17,815 bases of DNA from Minisyncoccota bacterium (GTDB lineage: Bacteria > Patescibacteriota > Minisyncoccia > Phycocordibacterales > UBA1006), in contig CALBVO010000061.1 of assembly GCA_937970115.1 (NCBI GenBank), positions 1 to 17,815 on the forward strand, given 5' to 3'. The translations under genes and the position numbers were made by a program. Every line of letters begins with the position of its first letter. The stretch's first letter is position 1. This document shows positions 1-6,662 of the stretch, one piece after another. Below the pieces are notes generated by a model. The model saw only the letters and a list, made by a program, of their open reading frames with translations. It did not search any database and was not told where the DNA came from.

Positions 1-30
1 GTTTTATACTAATAAAAAATAAATGTACAT

Positions 31-354
31 ATGGAAAAAATGCAATTATCACGAATAAAGCTTATAATTCGGGATGCACAATTTCTCCTACAAATAGAAA
101 AAAGTGCGAAAAAATGTTTGCGAATAGCCTTACACGAAAGATCTCCATCACGCTCTTTGAAAATATGGTATGGATATATTAAAGATTATATAAAGGGTAC
201 TAAAAAAATCGATGATCTAGCGCAAGAAGATTTCGTTGAGCTTTCACAGCAAGAACAAATAGATCTTGATAGAGAGCTATTAAGACAGAAACTAGAAGCA
301 AACAGGCAACGTGCTCTCAGAGCAGGAAAAGAGCTCAGTCCCTACTGGCATTAA
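31..354 (+). CDS. Hypothetical small basic protein (107 aa)
   Basis: I do not recognise this protein. It is short, rich in Lys, Arg, Glu and Gln, and has no membrane segment or signal peptide. The second half (about residues 60-100, DDLAQEDFVEL then a run of charged residues) should be helical. A second in-frame ATG lies three codons downstream. A TATACT box at 5-10 would give a leader of about 14 bases, longer than for most genes here, and there is no clear Shine-Dalgarno site. A good terminator follows the stop codon at once, which supports a real single-gene transcript. Function unknown. Confidence 0.6.
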   Translation: MEKMQLSRIKLIIRDAQFLLQIEKSAKKCLRIALHERSPSRSLKIWYGYIKDYIKGTKKIDDLAQEDFVELSQQEQIDLDRELLRQKLEANRQRALRAGKELSPYWH

Positions 355-357
355 TAC

Positions 358-389
358 AAAAACCGCAAGCTTACGCTTACGGTTTTTTT
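358..389 (+). terminator. Rho-independent terminator
   Basis: AACCG (361-365) pairs with CGGTT (380-384) and AAGC (367-370) with GCTT (375-378), with one C/A mismatch and a TTAC loop. Seven Ts follow. It ends the small gene before it. It also lies just past the stop of the convergent gene at 394, so it may act in both directions. Confidence 0.8.
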
Positions 390-393
390 ACAT

Positions 394-963
394 CTATTTC
401 ACTAGTGAAATTTTATCCATTTCACGAAGAATTTTCTGTCGATAATCAGGAATAACTGAATTATATGAATACAGAACTCCTTTGAGATCTTTATCTTTGT
501 ATGCATATGCAGTATTAGGATTCTGCCCAGCAAGGTTCCAAGAAACGATATCAATTGATTCAGCATATGAGTCAAAATTTATCTTACATGATCCCCAACC
601 AAAGGCTGAATAGGTAGCTGTGGAACAAGCGTGCTTTCCGCCGGTAGATTCAATGAATCCAATAGCAGCGACAAGCCGCCAGTCAATGTCATATTTATCA
701 GCTGCGTTTACAAAGTGCTCTGCTTCGTGTTGAAGTGGCAAATTATACCTTGCGTAGTATGATCGAATTTTTTCAACACGCTCATCAAGAATCGAATCTT
801 CTAACTCTTTTACTTGTCGTTCTAGGGCAGCAGTATCATCAAACACAATTTGTGCAAATGACTCACCGCCGAGAGGTGCTTCGGCCTCAAGTGCGAATAC
901 TGGCACTGAAAACGAAATGTAGAACGAATAAATAATAATAAGTGTTTTGTATACATTCTGCAT
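394..963 (-). CDS. Secreted lysozyme/SLT-like transglycosylase domain protein
   Basis: Predicted exported peptidoglycan-cleaving or wall-binding protein of 189 aa. An N-terminal signal peptide (MQNVYK, then a hydrophobic stretch to about residue 24, VFA) is followed by a charged helix at about 45-70 that may form a coiled coil. The C-terminal domain (about 80-185) has the look of a soluble lytic transglycosylase: 'LVAAIGFIESTGGK' places a candidate catalytic Glu at 105, and 'AFGWGSCKI' follows. Cys113 and Cys126 could form a disulfide outside the cell. An ATG 15 codons upstream (start 1008) is possible, but it would put a charged stretch ahead of the signal peptide. The chosen start has TATTAT at 974-979, 10 bases upstream. 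The family call rests on motifs only, and enzymatic activity is not proven. Confidence 0.7.
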   Translation of the reverse strand: MQNVYKTLIIIYSFYISFSVPVFALEAEAPLGGESFAQIVFDDTAALERQVKELEDSILDERVEKIRSYYARYNLPLQHEAEHFVNAADKYDIDWRLVAAIGFIESTGGKHACSTATYSAFGWGSCKINFDSYAESIDIVSWNLAGQNPNTAYAYKDKDLKGVLYSYNSVIPDYRQKILREMDKISLVK

Positions 964-1105
964 GAATGTACTGATAATAACTTTTTTAGGTAATATATAT
1001 TGGGTCATAAAATGCGATATGTGCTCCGCGAAACTCCGTAACTAAAAAAGCCCTCAAATGAGAACTTTCAGCACCATACAAGCTAGTCATTTTCTGGTCA
1101 ATGAG

Positions 1106-1114
1106 TTATCCACA
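1106..1114 (+). other. Single DnaA-box-like 9-mer
   Basis: TTATCCACA matches the Escherichia coli DnaA box consensus exactly. It lies in the 215-base gap between the secreted protein gene and the aldolase gene. No second box, AT-rich unwinding array or dnaA/dnaN gene is seen in the window, so I do not call an origin. It could be a chance match or an isolated DnaA site. Confidence 0.25.
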
Positions 1115-1178
1115 GGTATGTAATGTATTTATAATTTGTCAAATTACTTTTTTAAGACTAATTATTAGCTACAAATAA

Positions 1179-2060
1179 TTAATTATTCAAACCCCAGAAA
1201 AGTCGAATGCGTTCTGCTGCTTTTATCTGAATTGCATCAAGCGCCCTTTTGTTAAATCTATATGGAGCTAATTGCTTTTTATCTTCAGCAAAGGATTCTT
1301 CTAAGCCCTTTCGGTATGCGATACGTAATTCAGTACTAATATGAATCAGAGAAATACCTGCATGAATAACTGATACAAAATCTTCATCAGTTGAACCTGA
1401 ACCTCCATGTAGTACCAATGGCGTTTGTGTTGCTTCCCAAATACTTGCTACACGTTCTGGATTTAGTGCTGGATTTCCTCCCTTAACCATTCCATGTAAA
1501 TTCCCTACAGATGGCGCCAAGACCTCAATACCTGAAGCTTCAACAAATTGTTTTGCTTCATCTGGCTTTGTCATGGTTTCCTCTGAGACACCTTCTGGTA
1601 TTTCATCCTTAATATTAGATCCTCCACCAATAAATCCAAATTCAGCTTCAACAAGACATTCTGGATTTACCTTGTTACGATATTCAACAACCGCTTTTGT
1701 GTTGGCTAGATTTTCTTCATGTGAAATTTTTGCTCCATCATAAATAACCATATCAAATCCAGCGTCAATTGCCTCACAGGTTCGTTCAACCGAATAGGTG
1801 TGGTCGGCATTTAAAAAAATTGGATAATCATGCTCATTTTTTAAACTATTAATATAATCAACAATTTGAGTTACCCCAAATGCATCACGTTCTCCTTCAG
1901 AAACACCAATCACTAATGGTATCTTTTCACCTGCTTCTTCTGATACCTGTTGTGCGGCTGCGAAAACTGCCATTAACATGTCTGAGTTGGCTACATTAAA
2001 GTGTGCAATGGCTTTTTGTTGTTCTTTCGCTTCAAATAAATATTCTTTCAATGTTTTCAT
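1179..2060 (-). CDS. fba: Class II fructose-bisphosphate aldolase
   Basis: Zinc-dependent aldolase (293 aa) that reversibly splits fructose-1,6-bisphosphate into dihydroxyacetone phosphate and glyceraldehyde-3-phosphate in the cytoplasm. Class II landmarks are present in order: NADHTYS with catalytic Asp86 and metal ligand His87, YDGA (about 107-110), VEAEFGFIGG with acidic residues at 138/140, SVGNLHG with His189, and LVLHGGSGS with His218. Length is normal for the family. The ketose specificity (fructose, tagatose or sedoheptulose bisphosphate) cannot be read from these motifs. The gene is divergent from a PfkB kinase gene 44 bases away. On the minus strand TATAAT (2069-2074) ends 8 bases before the ATG, so the transcript should be nearly leaderless. 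The stop codon sits inside a 14-base AT palindrome (1174-1187), but I see no clear T-run terminator. Confidence 0.93.
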   Translation of the reverse strand: MKTLKEYLFEAKEQQKAIAHFNVANSDMLMAVFAAAQQVSEEAGEKIPLVIGVSEGERDAFGVTQIVDYINSLKNEHDYPIFLNADHTYSVERTCEAIDAGFDMVIYDGAKISHEENLANTKAVVEYRNKVNPECLVEAEFGFIGGGSNIKDEIPEGVSEETMTKPDEAKQFVEASGIEVLAPSVGNLHGMVKGGNPALNPERVASIWEATQTPLVLHGGSGSTDEDFVSVIHAGISLIHISTELRIAYRKGLEESFAEDKKQLAPYRFNKRALDAIQIKAAERIRLFWGLNN

Positions 2061-2104
2061 ATGTGATTATTATATCACGACTCGAGATATGATATAATCA
2101 TGCT
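2061..2104. promoter_or_regulatory. Divergent fba/pfkB-family promoter region with inverted repeat
   Basis: The whole spacer is 44 bases. It holds TATAAT on the minus strand at 2069-2074 (8 bases from the aldolase ATG) and TATAAT on the plus strand at 2093-2098 (6 bases from the kinase ATG). An inverted repeat, GTGAT (2063-2067) with ATCAC (2074-2078), overlaps the aldolase -10 box, where a bound repressor would block transcription. Both mRNAs should be leaderless or nearly so. The operator role is inferred. Confidence 0.7.
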
Positions 2105-3109
2105 ATGGATAAAGAAAAAAATATCGATTTCTTGGCAATCGGTGACATCGTAATTGATGCATTTATTAAATTACAAGATGCCCAAGTAGAAGTAGAAGAT
2201 GGCGTAGAGATGCTTGAGATGCGCTTTGGAGATAAAATTCCTTATGATAGCGTTAAAGTAGTTAAGGCTGTAGGAAATGGACCCAATGCAGCAGTATCTG
2301 CAGCACGACTAGGACTTGCCTCTGCAACAATGACCCATGTTGGAAATGATGATTTTGGTAAAGAATGTATTGATTCATTAAAAGACAAAGGAGTTATAAC
2401 GGATTACGTTACAGTAGAAGACGGAAAGACTACGAACTATCATTACGTATTATCATTCCAAGCAGAACGAACTATTCTGATTAAACATGAAAATTATAAC
2501 TACGACTTGATCAAACAAGCTGATGGTATGATTCCAAAATGGGTATATTTTTCTTCTGTTGGAGAAGATTCAATGGGATACCATGCAGATATTGCAAAAT
2601 GGGTTTCTGAAAATAACATTAAAATGGCCTTCCAACCTGGAACATTCCAAATTTCTCTCGGTAAAGAAAAATTGGCTGATGTATACGCAGCAACAGAGGT
2701 TTTCTTTTGTAACGTAGAAGAAGCACAAAAAATTCTTGATGAAGAATCACGTGATGTTAAAAAAATGCTTAAAGCAATGCATGAATTAGGACCCAAAATT
2801 GTATGTATTACAGATGGGGCTGATGGAGCATACGCCTATGATTCATATAACGATGAATATTGGTTCCACAGAATCTATCCAGATCCACAACCACCAGTTG
2901 AGCGTACCGGAGCTGGTGACTCATTCTCTTCAACATTTACTATTGCTCTAGGTCACGGGAAAACAGTAGCTGAAGCCTTATCATGGGGGCCAATCAATTC
3001 AATGAATGTTGTACAACACATTGGAGCCCAAGAAGGGCTACTCACACAAGCACAACTAGAAGAATTTCTTGCAAACGCACCAGAAAACTACAAACCAGAA
3101 AAAATTTAA
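2105..3109 (+). CDS. PfkB/ribokinase-family carbohydrate kinase
   Basis: ATP-dependent sugar or nucleoside kinase of the PfkB (ribokinase) superfamily, 334 aa, cytoplasmic. The N-terminal lobe starts IDFLAIGDIVIDAF. GNGPNAAVSAARLG (about 57-70) is the substrate-binding glycine-rich motif. CNVEEAQ (about 202-208) and ITDGADGAY (about 235-243) are typical of the second half. The PfkB signature RTGAGDSF (267-274) carries the catalytic base Asp272. The substrate is not given by motifs: ribose, adenosine, fructose-6-phosphate and sedoheptulose-7-phosphate are all possible. Its placement against a class II aldolase, and the lack of a PfkA in the window, make a phosphofructokinase-like role attractive but unproven. 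TATAAT at 2093-2098 is exactly 6 bases from the ATG. A terminator follows at 3162. Confidence 0.88.
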   Translation: MDKEKNIDFLAIGDIVIDAFIKLQDAQVEVEDGVEMLEMRFGDKIPYDSVKVVKAVGNGPNAAVSAARLGLASATMTHVGNDDFGKECIDSLKDKGVITDYVTVEDGKTTNYHYVLSFQAERTILIKHENYNYDLIKQADGMIPKWVYFSSVGEDSMGYHADIAKWVSENNIKMAFQPGTFQISLGKEKLADVYAATEVFFCNVEEAQKILDEESRDVKKMLKAMHELGPKIVCITDGADGAYAYDSYNDEYWFHRIYPDPQPPVERTGAGDSFSSTFTIALGHGKTVAEALSWGPINSMNVVQHIGAQEGLLTQAQLEEFLANAPENYKPEKI

Positions 3110-3161
3110 ATTGATAAAAAACCCAATGGTGTTATCTATCTTATATAGAACCTAGATTTAT

Positions 3162-3186
3162 AAAAAACGCCTTGCGGTGTTTTTTA
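3162..3186 (+). terminator. Rho-independent terminator after the PfkB-family kinase
   Basis: AAAAAACGCC, a TTGC loop, then GGTGTTTTTT: a 10-pair stem with one G-T pair that runs into Ts. It closes the kinase transcript before the next promoter at 3221. Confidence 0.85.
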
Positions 3187-3220
3187 TTTTTATATGTATT
3201 AAAATAAAAACGAAATAAGG

Positions 3221-3226
3221 TATAAT
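3221..3226 (+). promoter_or_regulatory. -10 box (TATAAT) of the coiled-coil gene pair
   Basis: A perfect TATAAT ends 6 bases before the ATG at 3233, which puts the expected first transcribed base on or beside the A of the start codon. There is no room for a Shine-Dalgarno site, so the mRNA should be leaderless. Confidence 0.75.
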
Positions 3227-3232
3227 AAAATT

Positions 3233-3637
3233 ATGAATTTTGAAAATCCCTTTATTAAAAAACAACAAAAAAATATAAGAAAGGAGCAAATGTTAGGTGA
3301 ACATGCGCTTGAGAAATTTCAAATAACAGAATCAGAGCAGTTTGAAATAGATAATGCATTATATAAAAAGAAGCAAGAATCACTTGAGAATTTTTCCCAA
3401 AAAGATAGAGAAGATATTCAAGAATACTTTGCCCTTAATAATCAGATTGAATTAATGACAAAAGAAATTTCAAACAAAATTGAAAGGAATCTTGATAATG
3501 GAACTTACACTATAAAATTATCTCGATTGGATGAATTAGAGAAAAAAAAGATGCAACTAGAAGAACATTTTAAAATAAATCCACACCTTGCAGATTACAT
3601 AATGTCATTTAATCAAGTTAATCCACTTCTCAACTAA
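3233..3637 (+). CDS. Small coiled-coil protein with N-terminal ENPF motif
   Basis: Unrecognised cytoplasmic protein of 134 aa. It begins MNFENPF, then a Lys-rich stretch (about 8-19), then ALEKFQ. The rest is mostly charged helix with heptad-like spacing (about 38-115), probably a coiled coil. No membrane span or catalytic motif is visible. Its N-terminus aligns by eye with the gene at 5217-5732: both have ENPF, a KK/N/I/KE pattern, then LEKFQ and acidic residues. The two are therefore likely paralogs. It is followed one base later by another NPF-containing gene, so the pair is probably one transcript. Function unknown; a structural or adaptor role is a guess. Confidence 0.75.
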   Translation: MNFENPFIKKQQKNIRKEQMLGEHALEKFQITESEQFEIDNALYKKKQESLENFSQKDREDIQEYFALNNQIELMTKEISNKIERNLDNGTYTIKLSRLDELEKKKMQLEEHFKINPHLADYIMSFNQVNPLLN

Positions 3638-3638
3638 T

Positions 3639-3992
3639 ATGTCACCTGAAATAAACCCTTTTGATCAGCCAATCTCAGCTCTAAGAAACCTTACTCAAGC
3701 TAAAGAAGACGAGACACAAGATAAAACTGGCAGTAATCTAAATTCAAAAAAAACAGATATCTTTAAGGAAGAAATGGCATGGCAAAAAGAGCTTGAATCT
3801 GAAGATTCTGAGTTCATGAAAGACGTCAAAATTGATCTTATAGGAAAACTGGAAAAGGTTATTGATCATCTTAGGGAAGAAATTAATAATCCAAATTCTA
3901 GCCAATATCAAAAAAAGGAAGCAGAGGAAGAATTAGAAAAAAGAATAATCCAATATGATAGACTCCTTTCTAAATATAAAAACGATGTTTAA
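3639..3992 (+). CDS. Small acidic helical protein with NPF near the N-terminus
   Basis: Unrecognised 117-aa protein. MSPEINPF carries the same NPF tripeptide near the start as its neighbour at 3233. A polar, probably disordered stretch follows (about 20-40), then a long charged helix (about 45-115) likely to be a coiled coil. The ATG is one base after the stop of the previous gene, so translation is probably coupled and the gene has no promoter of its own. The stop codon is the centre of a terminator palindrome at 3983-3998. Outside NPF I see no clear alignment with its neighbour, so common descent is weaker than for the 3233/5217 pair. Confidence 0.7.
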   Translation: MSPEINPFDQPISALRNLTQAKEDETQDKTGSNLNSKKTDIFKEEMAWQKELESEDSEFMKDVKIDLIGKLEKVIDHLREEINNPNSSQYQKKEAEEELEKRIIQYDRLLSKYKNDV

Positions 3993-4004
3993 ACATCGCT
4001 TTTT
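3981..4004. terminator. Bidirectional terminator over converging stop codons
   Basis: CGATGTTTAAACATCG (3983-3998) is a perfect 16-base palindrome with a short T-run on the plus side. The TAA of the plus-strand gene is inside it. The stop of the minus-strand gene at 4003 lies just beyond, so one hairpin can serve both transcripts. Confidence 0.7.
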
Positions 4005-4185
4005 AATTACCTAATTCTTTTTTAAAAATAAGTTCTGGACTAGCCTCATCATAATCAGGGCGTGACGCTTCAAATTCAGCATTAAATATTTCCTCTTCTT
4101 TTGTCACTTTCTCTACGGTCAAAGCCATAAAGGCGATAATGGCAAAAATAATAAATAATAATACATATGCAATATTCTTAATCAT
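4003..4185 (-). CDS. One-span membrane peptide (60 aa), unknown function
   Basis: MIKN is followed by a strongly hydrophobic segment (about 4-24, AYVLLFIIFAIIAFMALTV) and then an acidic tail (about 25-60). This is a small single-pass membrane protein or an uncleaved signal anchor. No family is recognised. It is supported as a gene by a TAAAAT box at 4192-4197, exactly 6 bases before the ATG, and by its fit between two terminators. It is transcribed separately from the transketolase operon upstream of it, which ends at the hairpin at 4202-4224. Confidence 0.65.
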   Translation of the reverse strand: MIKNIAYVLLFIIFAIIAFMALTVEKVTKEEEIFNAEFEASRPDYDEASPELIFKKELGN

Positions 4186-4201
4186 GTATTAATTTTAAAA
4201 G

Positions 4202-4224
4202 AAAAAACCAGATTTCACAATCTG
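4202..4224 (-). terminator. Terminator of the transketolase operon
   Basis: Read on the minus strand, CAGATT, a GTGA loop and AATCTG are followed by G and six Ts. It lies directly after the TGA stop of the transketolase C-subunit gene. Confidence 0.8.
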
Positions 4225-4227
4225 ATT

Positions 4228-5214
4228 TCAAGCTAGCTGTTTTTTAATATGATCAATAATGCCTTTTTTTGTAAATCCAAAATGTTCTAATAGCTCATCA
4301 GGCGACCCTGATTCTCCATAGCGATCATGCATTCCAATGAATGACATTTTCGTAGGTGCATGCTGTGCTAGCACTTCTGCAACAGCAGAACCCATTCCCC
4401 CATGAATTTGATGTTCTTCAGCTGTAACAATATGATCAACATTTTGTGCGAATTCAGTTATCATTTTTTCATTCATAGGCTTAATGGTTGAAAGGTTCAT
4501 CACTGAAACATTAATACCTTCTTTTCCTAACTCCTCTGCAGCAAGCATTGATTGATATACCAGAGATCCACATGCAATAATTCCGATTCTTGGATTCTTT
4601 GATTGATAAACAATCTGAGGAACACCTATTTCAAAAGGTGTCTCTAATGTTGTAAAGATAGGTGTTTTAGCCCGTGCCAAGCGAATATATGATGGTTTGT
4701 CATTTACGGCAATAGCCAATGTTGCCTTTCGCGCCTCTTCGCTATCAGCTGGAACAACGACGATCATATTTGGTAATACACGCATCGTTGCAATATCTTC
4801 TAGTGCCTGGTGAGTTGCCCCATCAGGACCAACAGAAACACCAGCATGAGCCCCTACAATATTTACTGGTACATCATTTAATGCAACCGTTGATCGAATC
4901 TGTTCCCAGTTTCGTCCTGGCGAAAATGCAGCGTAGGACATAGCAAATGGAATTTTTCCATAATTTGCCAAACCTGAAGCAACGGCCATTAGGTTTTGCT
5001 CTGCAACACCAACTTCGACATAACGCTCTGGAAATTTTTCTTTGAACCAATGTGCACGCGTCGACTCAGCAAGGTCAGCACACAGTGCCATAACACGCTG
5101 ATCTTTTTCGGCAGCTTCAACCAAACCTTTTCCAAAACCATCACGCGTTGCGGCCTTGTCTAATGCATCAGTATTAAATACATCATTATGTAATTTTAAT
5201 TCAGTAGTTATCAT
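4228..5214 (-). CDS. Transketolase, C-terminal subunit
   Basis: Pyrimidine-binding plus C-terminal half of a two-gene transketolase (328 aa). It works with the N-terminal subunit at 5737-6591 to move two-carbon ketol units between sugar phosphates, using thiamine diphosphate. DLAES (47-51) and VGVAEQNLMAVASGLA (68-83) are typical, with Glu72 as the conserved cofactor-activating glutamate. VVPADSEEA, and HQIHGGMGSAVAEVL near residue 270, match the remaining core. Stop-to-start spacing from the coiled-coil gene upstream is only 2 bases (TAATCATG), so it is the last gene of a three-gene operon. It ends in TGA, which shows UGA is a stop codon here. A terminator follows. Confidence 0.92.
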   Translation of the reverse strand: MITTELKLHNDVFNTDALDKAATRDGFGKGLVEAAEKDQRVMALCADLAESTRAHWFKEKFPERYVEVGVAEQNLMAVASGLANYGKIPFAMSYAAFSPGRNWEQIRSTVALNDVPVNIVGAHAGVSVGPDGATHQALEDIATMRVLPNMIVVVPADSEEARKATLAIAVNDKPSYIRLARAKTPIFTTLETPFEIGVPQIVYQSKNPRIGIIACGSLVYQSMLAAEELGKEGINVSVMNLSTIKPMNEKMITEFAQNVDHIVTAEEHQIHGGMGSAVAEVLAQHAPTKMSFIGMHDRYGESGSPDELLEHFGFTKKGIIDHIKKQLA

Positions 5215-5216
5215 GA

Positions 5217-5732
5217 TTAATTTTTAAAATAGTTATCTAATTGCTGGTAATAATTTTCTAGAAAATTTTTATTTTTCTCTAACTCTTCGGTAAGCTCTTT
5301 GATTCTTCCTGGATTATAGCTCTGAACATATTCTTTCCACTCAAGACTATTTTCAAGATCCTTATATTGTTTTTGTAGATCTTCTATCTCTTGTCTTTTT
5401 ACCTGCGCTTCGTCTTGTGATAATTGAGTTAGATCAATATTCATTTCCTGAATTTGATTATCGAGTTCATACATCTCTTTTTGGATATTAAGATAATCAA
5501 TTTCATTTATTTCAACCTCGTCTAAATCTTCAATTAAATCCTCTAATTCATCACCTTTTTGCCTTATTTCAACAAATCCATTAGGCTTTTCTTCATGTTT
5601 CCAGGCTTCATTATGTAATACCTGCTCAAGCATTTCTTGTTCATTTTGAAATTTTTCAAGACTAGTACTGGAAAGGTCGACAGCTTCTTTTTTTATAATT
5701 TTGTTAAGAGATTTTTTAAAAGGATTTTCCAT
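5217..5732 (-). CDS. ENPF-motif coiled-coil protein between transketolase halves
   Basis: Unrecognised 171-aa protein that starts MENPFKKSLNKIIKKE and continues with SLEKFQNEQE, the same N-terminal pattern as the 134-aa protein at 3233. From about residue 40 to the end it is a highly charged heptad-rich helix (DELEDLIEDLDE, YELDNQIQEM, IKELTEELEKN), clearly coiled-coil. It has no signal or membrane span. The ATG is 4 bases after the stop of the transketolase N-subunit gene, and its own stop is 2 bases before the C-subunit ATG, so all three genes are co-transcribed and probably translationally coupled. A role in assembling or localising the split enzyme is suggested by position only. Confidence 0.78.
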   Translation of the reverse strand: MENPFKKSLNKIIKKEAVDLSSTSLEKFQNEQEMLEQVLHNEAWKHEEKPNGFVEIRQKGDELEDLIEDLDEVEINEIDYLNIQKEMYELDNQIQEMNIDLTQLSQDEAQVKRQEIEDLQKQYKDLENSLEWKEYVQSYNPGRIKELTEELEKNKNFLENYYQQLDNYFKN

Positions 5733-5736
5733 AAAG

Positions 5737-6591
5737 CTATTGCGAATGAGTTGCTTCGATTTTACCTCGTAATGTTCTTAGCTCTTTTAAAAATCGCTTC
5801 TCTTCTTCGGCTGTTGGTGGTTTACCGTGCCACTCAAACTCATTTTCAATTTCCTTGATTCCTTTTCCTGGAATAGTATGGGCGATAATGCAGGTTGGTT
5901 TATTTTGAATAGCTTTTGCTTGATTCACAGCATCTACAAATTGCTGAATATTATGACCATCAATTTCAATGACATGCCAACCGAACGAAGTCCATTTACC
6001 AGAAAGATCTTCTAGTTTCATAACATTCTCGGTCGCTCCATTAATTTGAATATTATTACGATCAACAATTGCGGTCAGATTTGATAGATTATGATGAGCC
6101 GCAAACATTGCTGATTCCCAAATGTTACCGCAATCAAGTTCCCCATCACCAGTGATACAATACACATGTTGTTTATTAGTATCTAATCTCATTCCAAATG
6201 CCATCCCTGCTGCCTGACCCAGTCCAGTTCCTAGCGGTCCTGAAGTATGTTCAATTCCAGGTAAGGCATGACGCTCTGGATGACCTTGGAGACGTGAACC
6301 AAATTTACGCAATGTTTTCAATTCTTCAATTGGAAAATAACCAGCGTGAGCCATTGCTGCATAGCGCACAGGAACGGTATGTCCATTTGATAAAATCAGG
6401 CGATCACGTTCAGCCCAATCAACATTTTTAGGATCATGCTGCATAATCTCAAAATACAGTGCTGCGAATAGATCACTCATTCCTAGTGGTCCAGCCGTGT
6501 GTCCACTACCAGCATCCTCAAGCATATCAATAATCGATACACGAATGTCGTTTGCTTTTAATTCTAATTCTTTAATTCGTTCATCTGTCAT
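5737..6591 (-). CDS. Transketolase, N-terminal (thiamine diphosphate) subunit
   Basis: ThDP-binding half of a split transketolase (284 aa), cytoplasmic, in the non-oxidative pentose phosphate pathway. Visible landmarks: GSGHTAG with His31, SNGHTVP with His71, LQGHPE (101-106), SGPLGTGLGQAAGMA (117-131), and the ThDP/Mg motif GDGELDCGNIWES (148-160) closing at NN 179-180, the usual spacing. A late IPGKGI segment also fits. The partner half is encoded at 4228-5214, with an unrelated coiled-coil gene between them. TATACT (minus strand, 6598-6603) ends exactly 6 bases before the ATG, so the operon mRNA is predicted to be leaderless. Confidence 0.93.
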   Translation of the reverse strand: MTDERIKELELKANDIRVSIIDMLEDAGSGHTAGPLGMSDLFAALYFEIMQHDPKNVDWAERDRLILSNGHTVPVRYAAMAHAGYFPIEELKTLRKFGSRLQGHPERHALPGIEHTSGPLGTGLGQAAGMAFGMRLDTNKQHVYCITGDGELDCGNIWESAMFAAHHNLSNLTAIVDRNNIQINGATENVMKLEDLSGKWTSFGWHVIEIDGHNIQQFVDAVNQAKAIQNKPTCIIAHTIPGKGIKEIENEFEWHGKPPTAEEEKRFLKELRTLRGKIEATHSQ

Positions 6592-6597
6592 GAGACT

Positions 6598-6603
6598 AGT
6601 ATA
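6598..6603 (-). promoter_or_regulatory. -10 box (TATACT) of the transketolase operon
   Basis: Six bases separate the box from the ATG at 6591. I see no Shine-Dalgarno sequence. It fits the leaderless pattern seen across the window. Confidence 0.7.
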
Positions 6604-6628
6604 CCATCCTACCTATGAACAATGATAA

Positions 6629-6656
6629 TTGACATTATTTTAAAAAAATATATTCT
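6629..6656 (+). promoter_or_regulatory. Promoter of candidate RNA gene 1
   Basis: TTGACA (6629-6634), a 16-base spacer, then TATTCT (6651-6656). The expected start is near 6663. A perfect -35 box with near-normal spacing and no start codon at the expected distance sets it apart from the protein-gene promoters here. Confidence 0.55.
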
Positions 6657-6662
6657 AAATAC

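Noticed and set aside
735..935. Plus-strand open frame opposite the secreted lysozyme-like gene
   Set aside because: It is the antisense shadow of a well-supported minus-strand gene and has no promoter or recognisable protein pattern.
1106..1114. Replication origin suggested by a perfect DnaA box
   Set aside because: Only one box is present, with no dnaA/dnaN neighbours, repeat cluster or adjacent unwinding region.
1159..1187. Terminator for the aldolase gene from AT-rich inverted repeats
   Set aside because: The palindromes at 1159-1187 contain only A/T pairs in the stem ends and are not followed by a T-run on the minus strand.
4228..4230. Alternative genetic code (UGA as glycine), known in some CPR lineages
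   Set aside because: UGA ends the transketolase C-subunit gene at the expected length, directly before a terminator, so it is a stop here.
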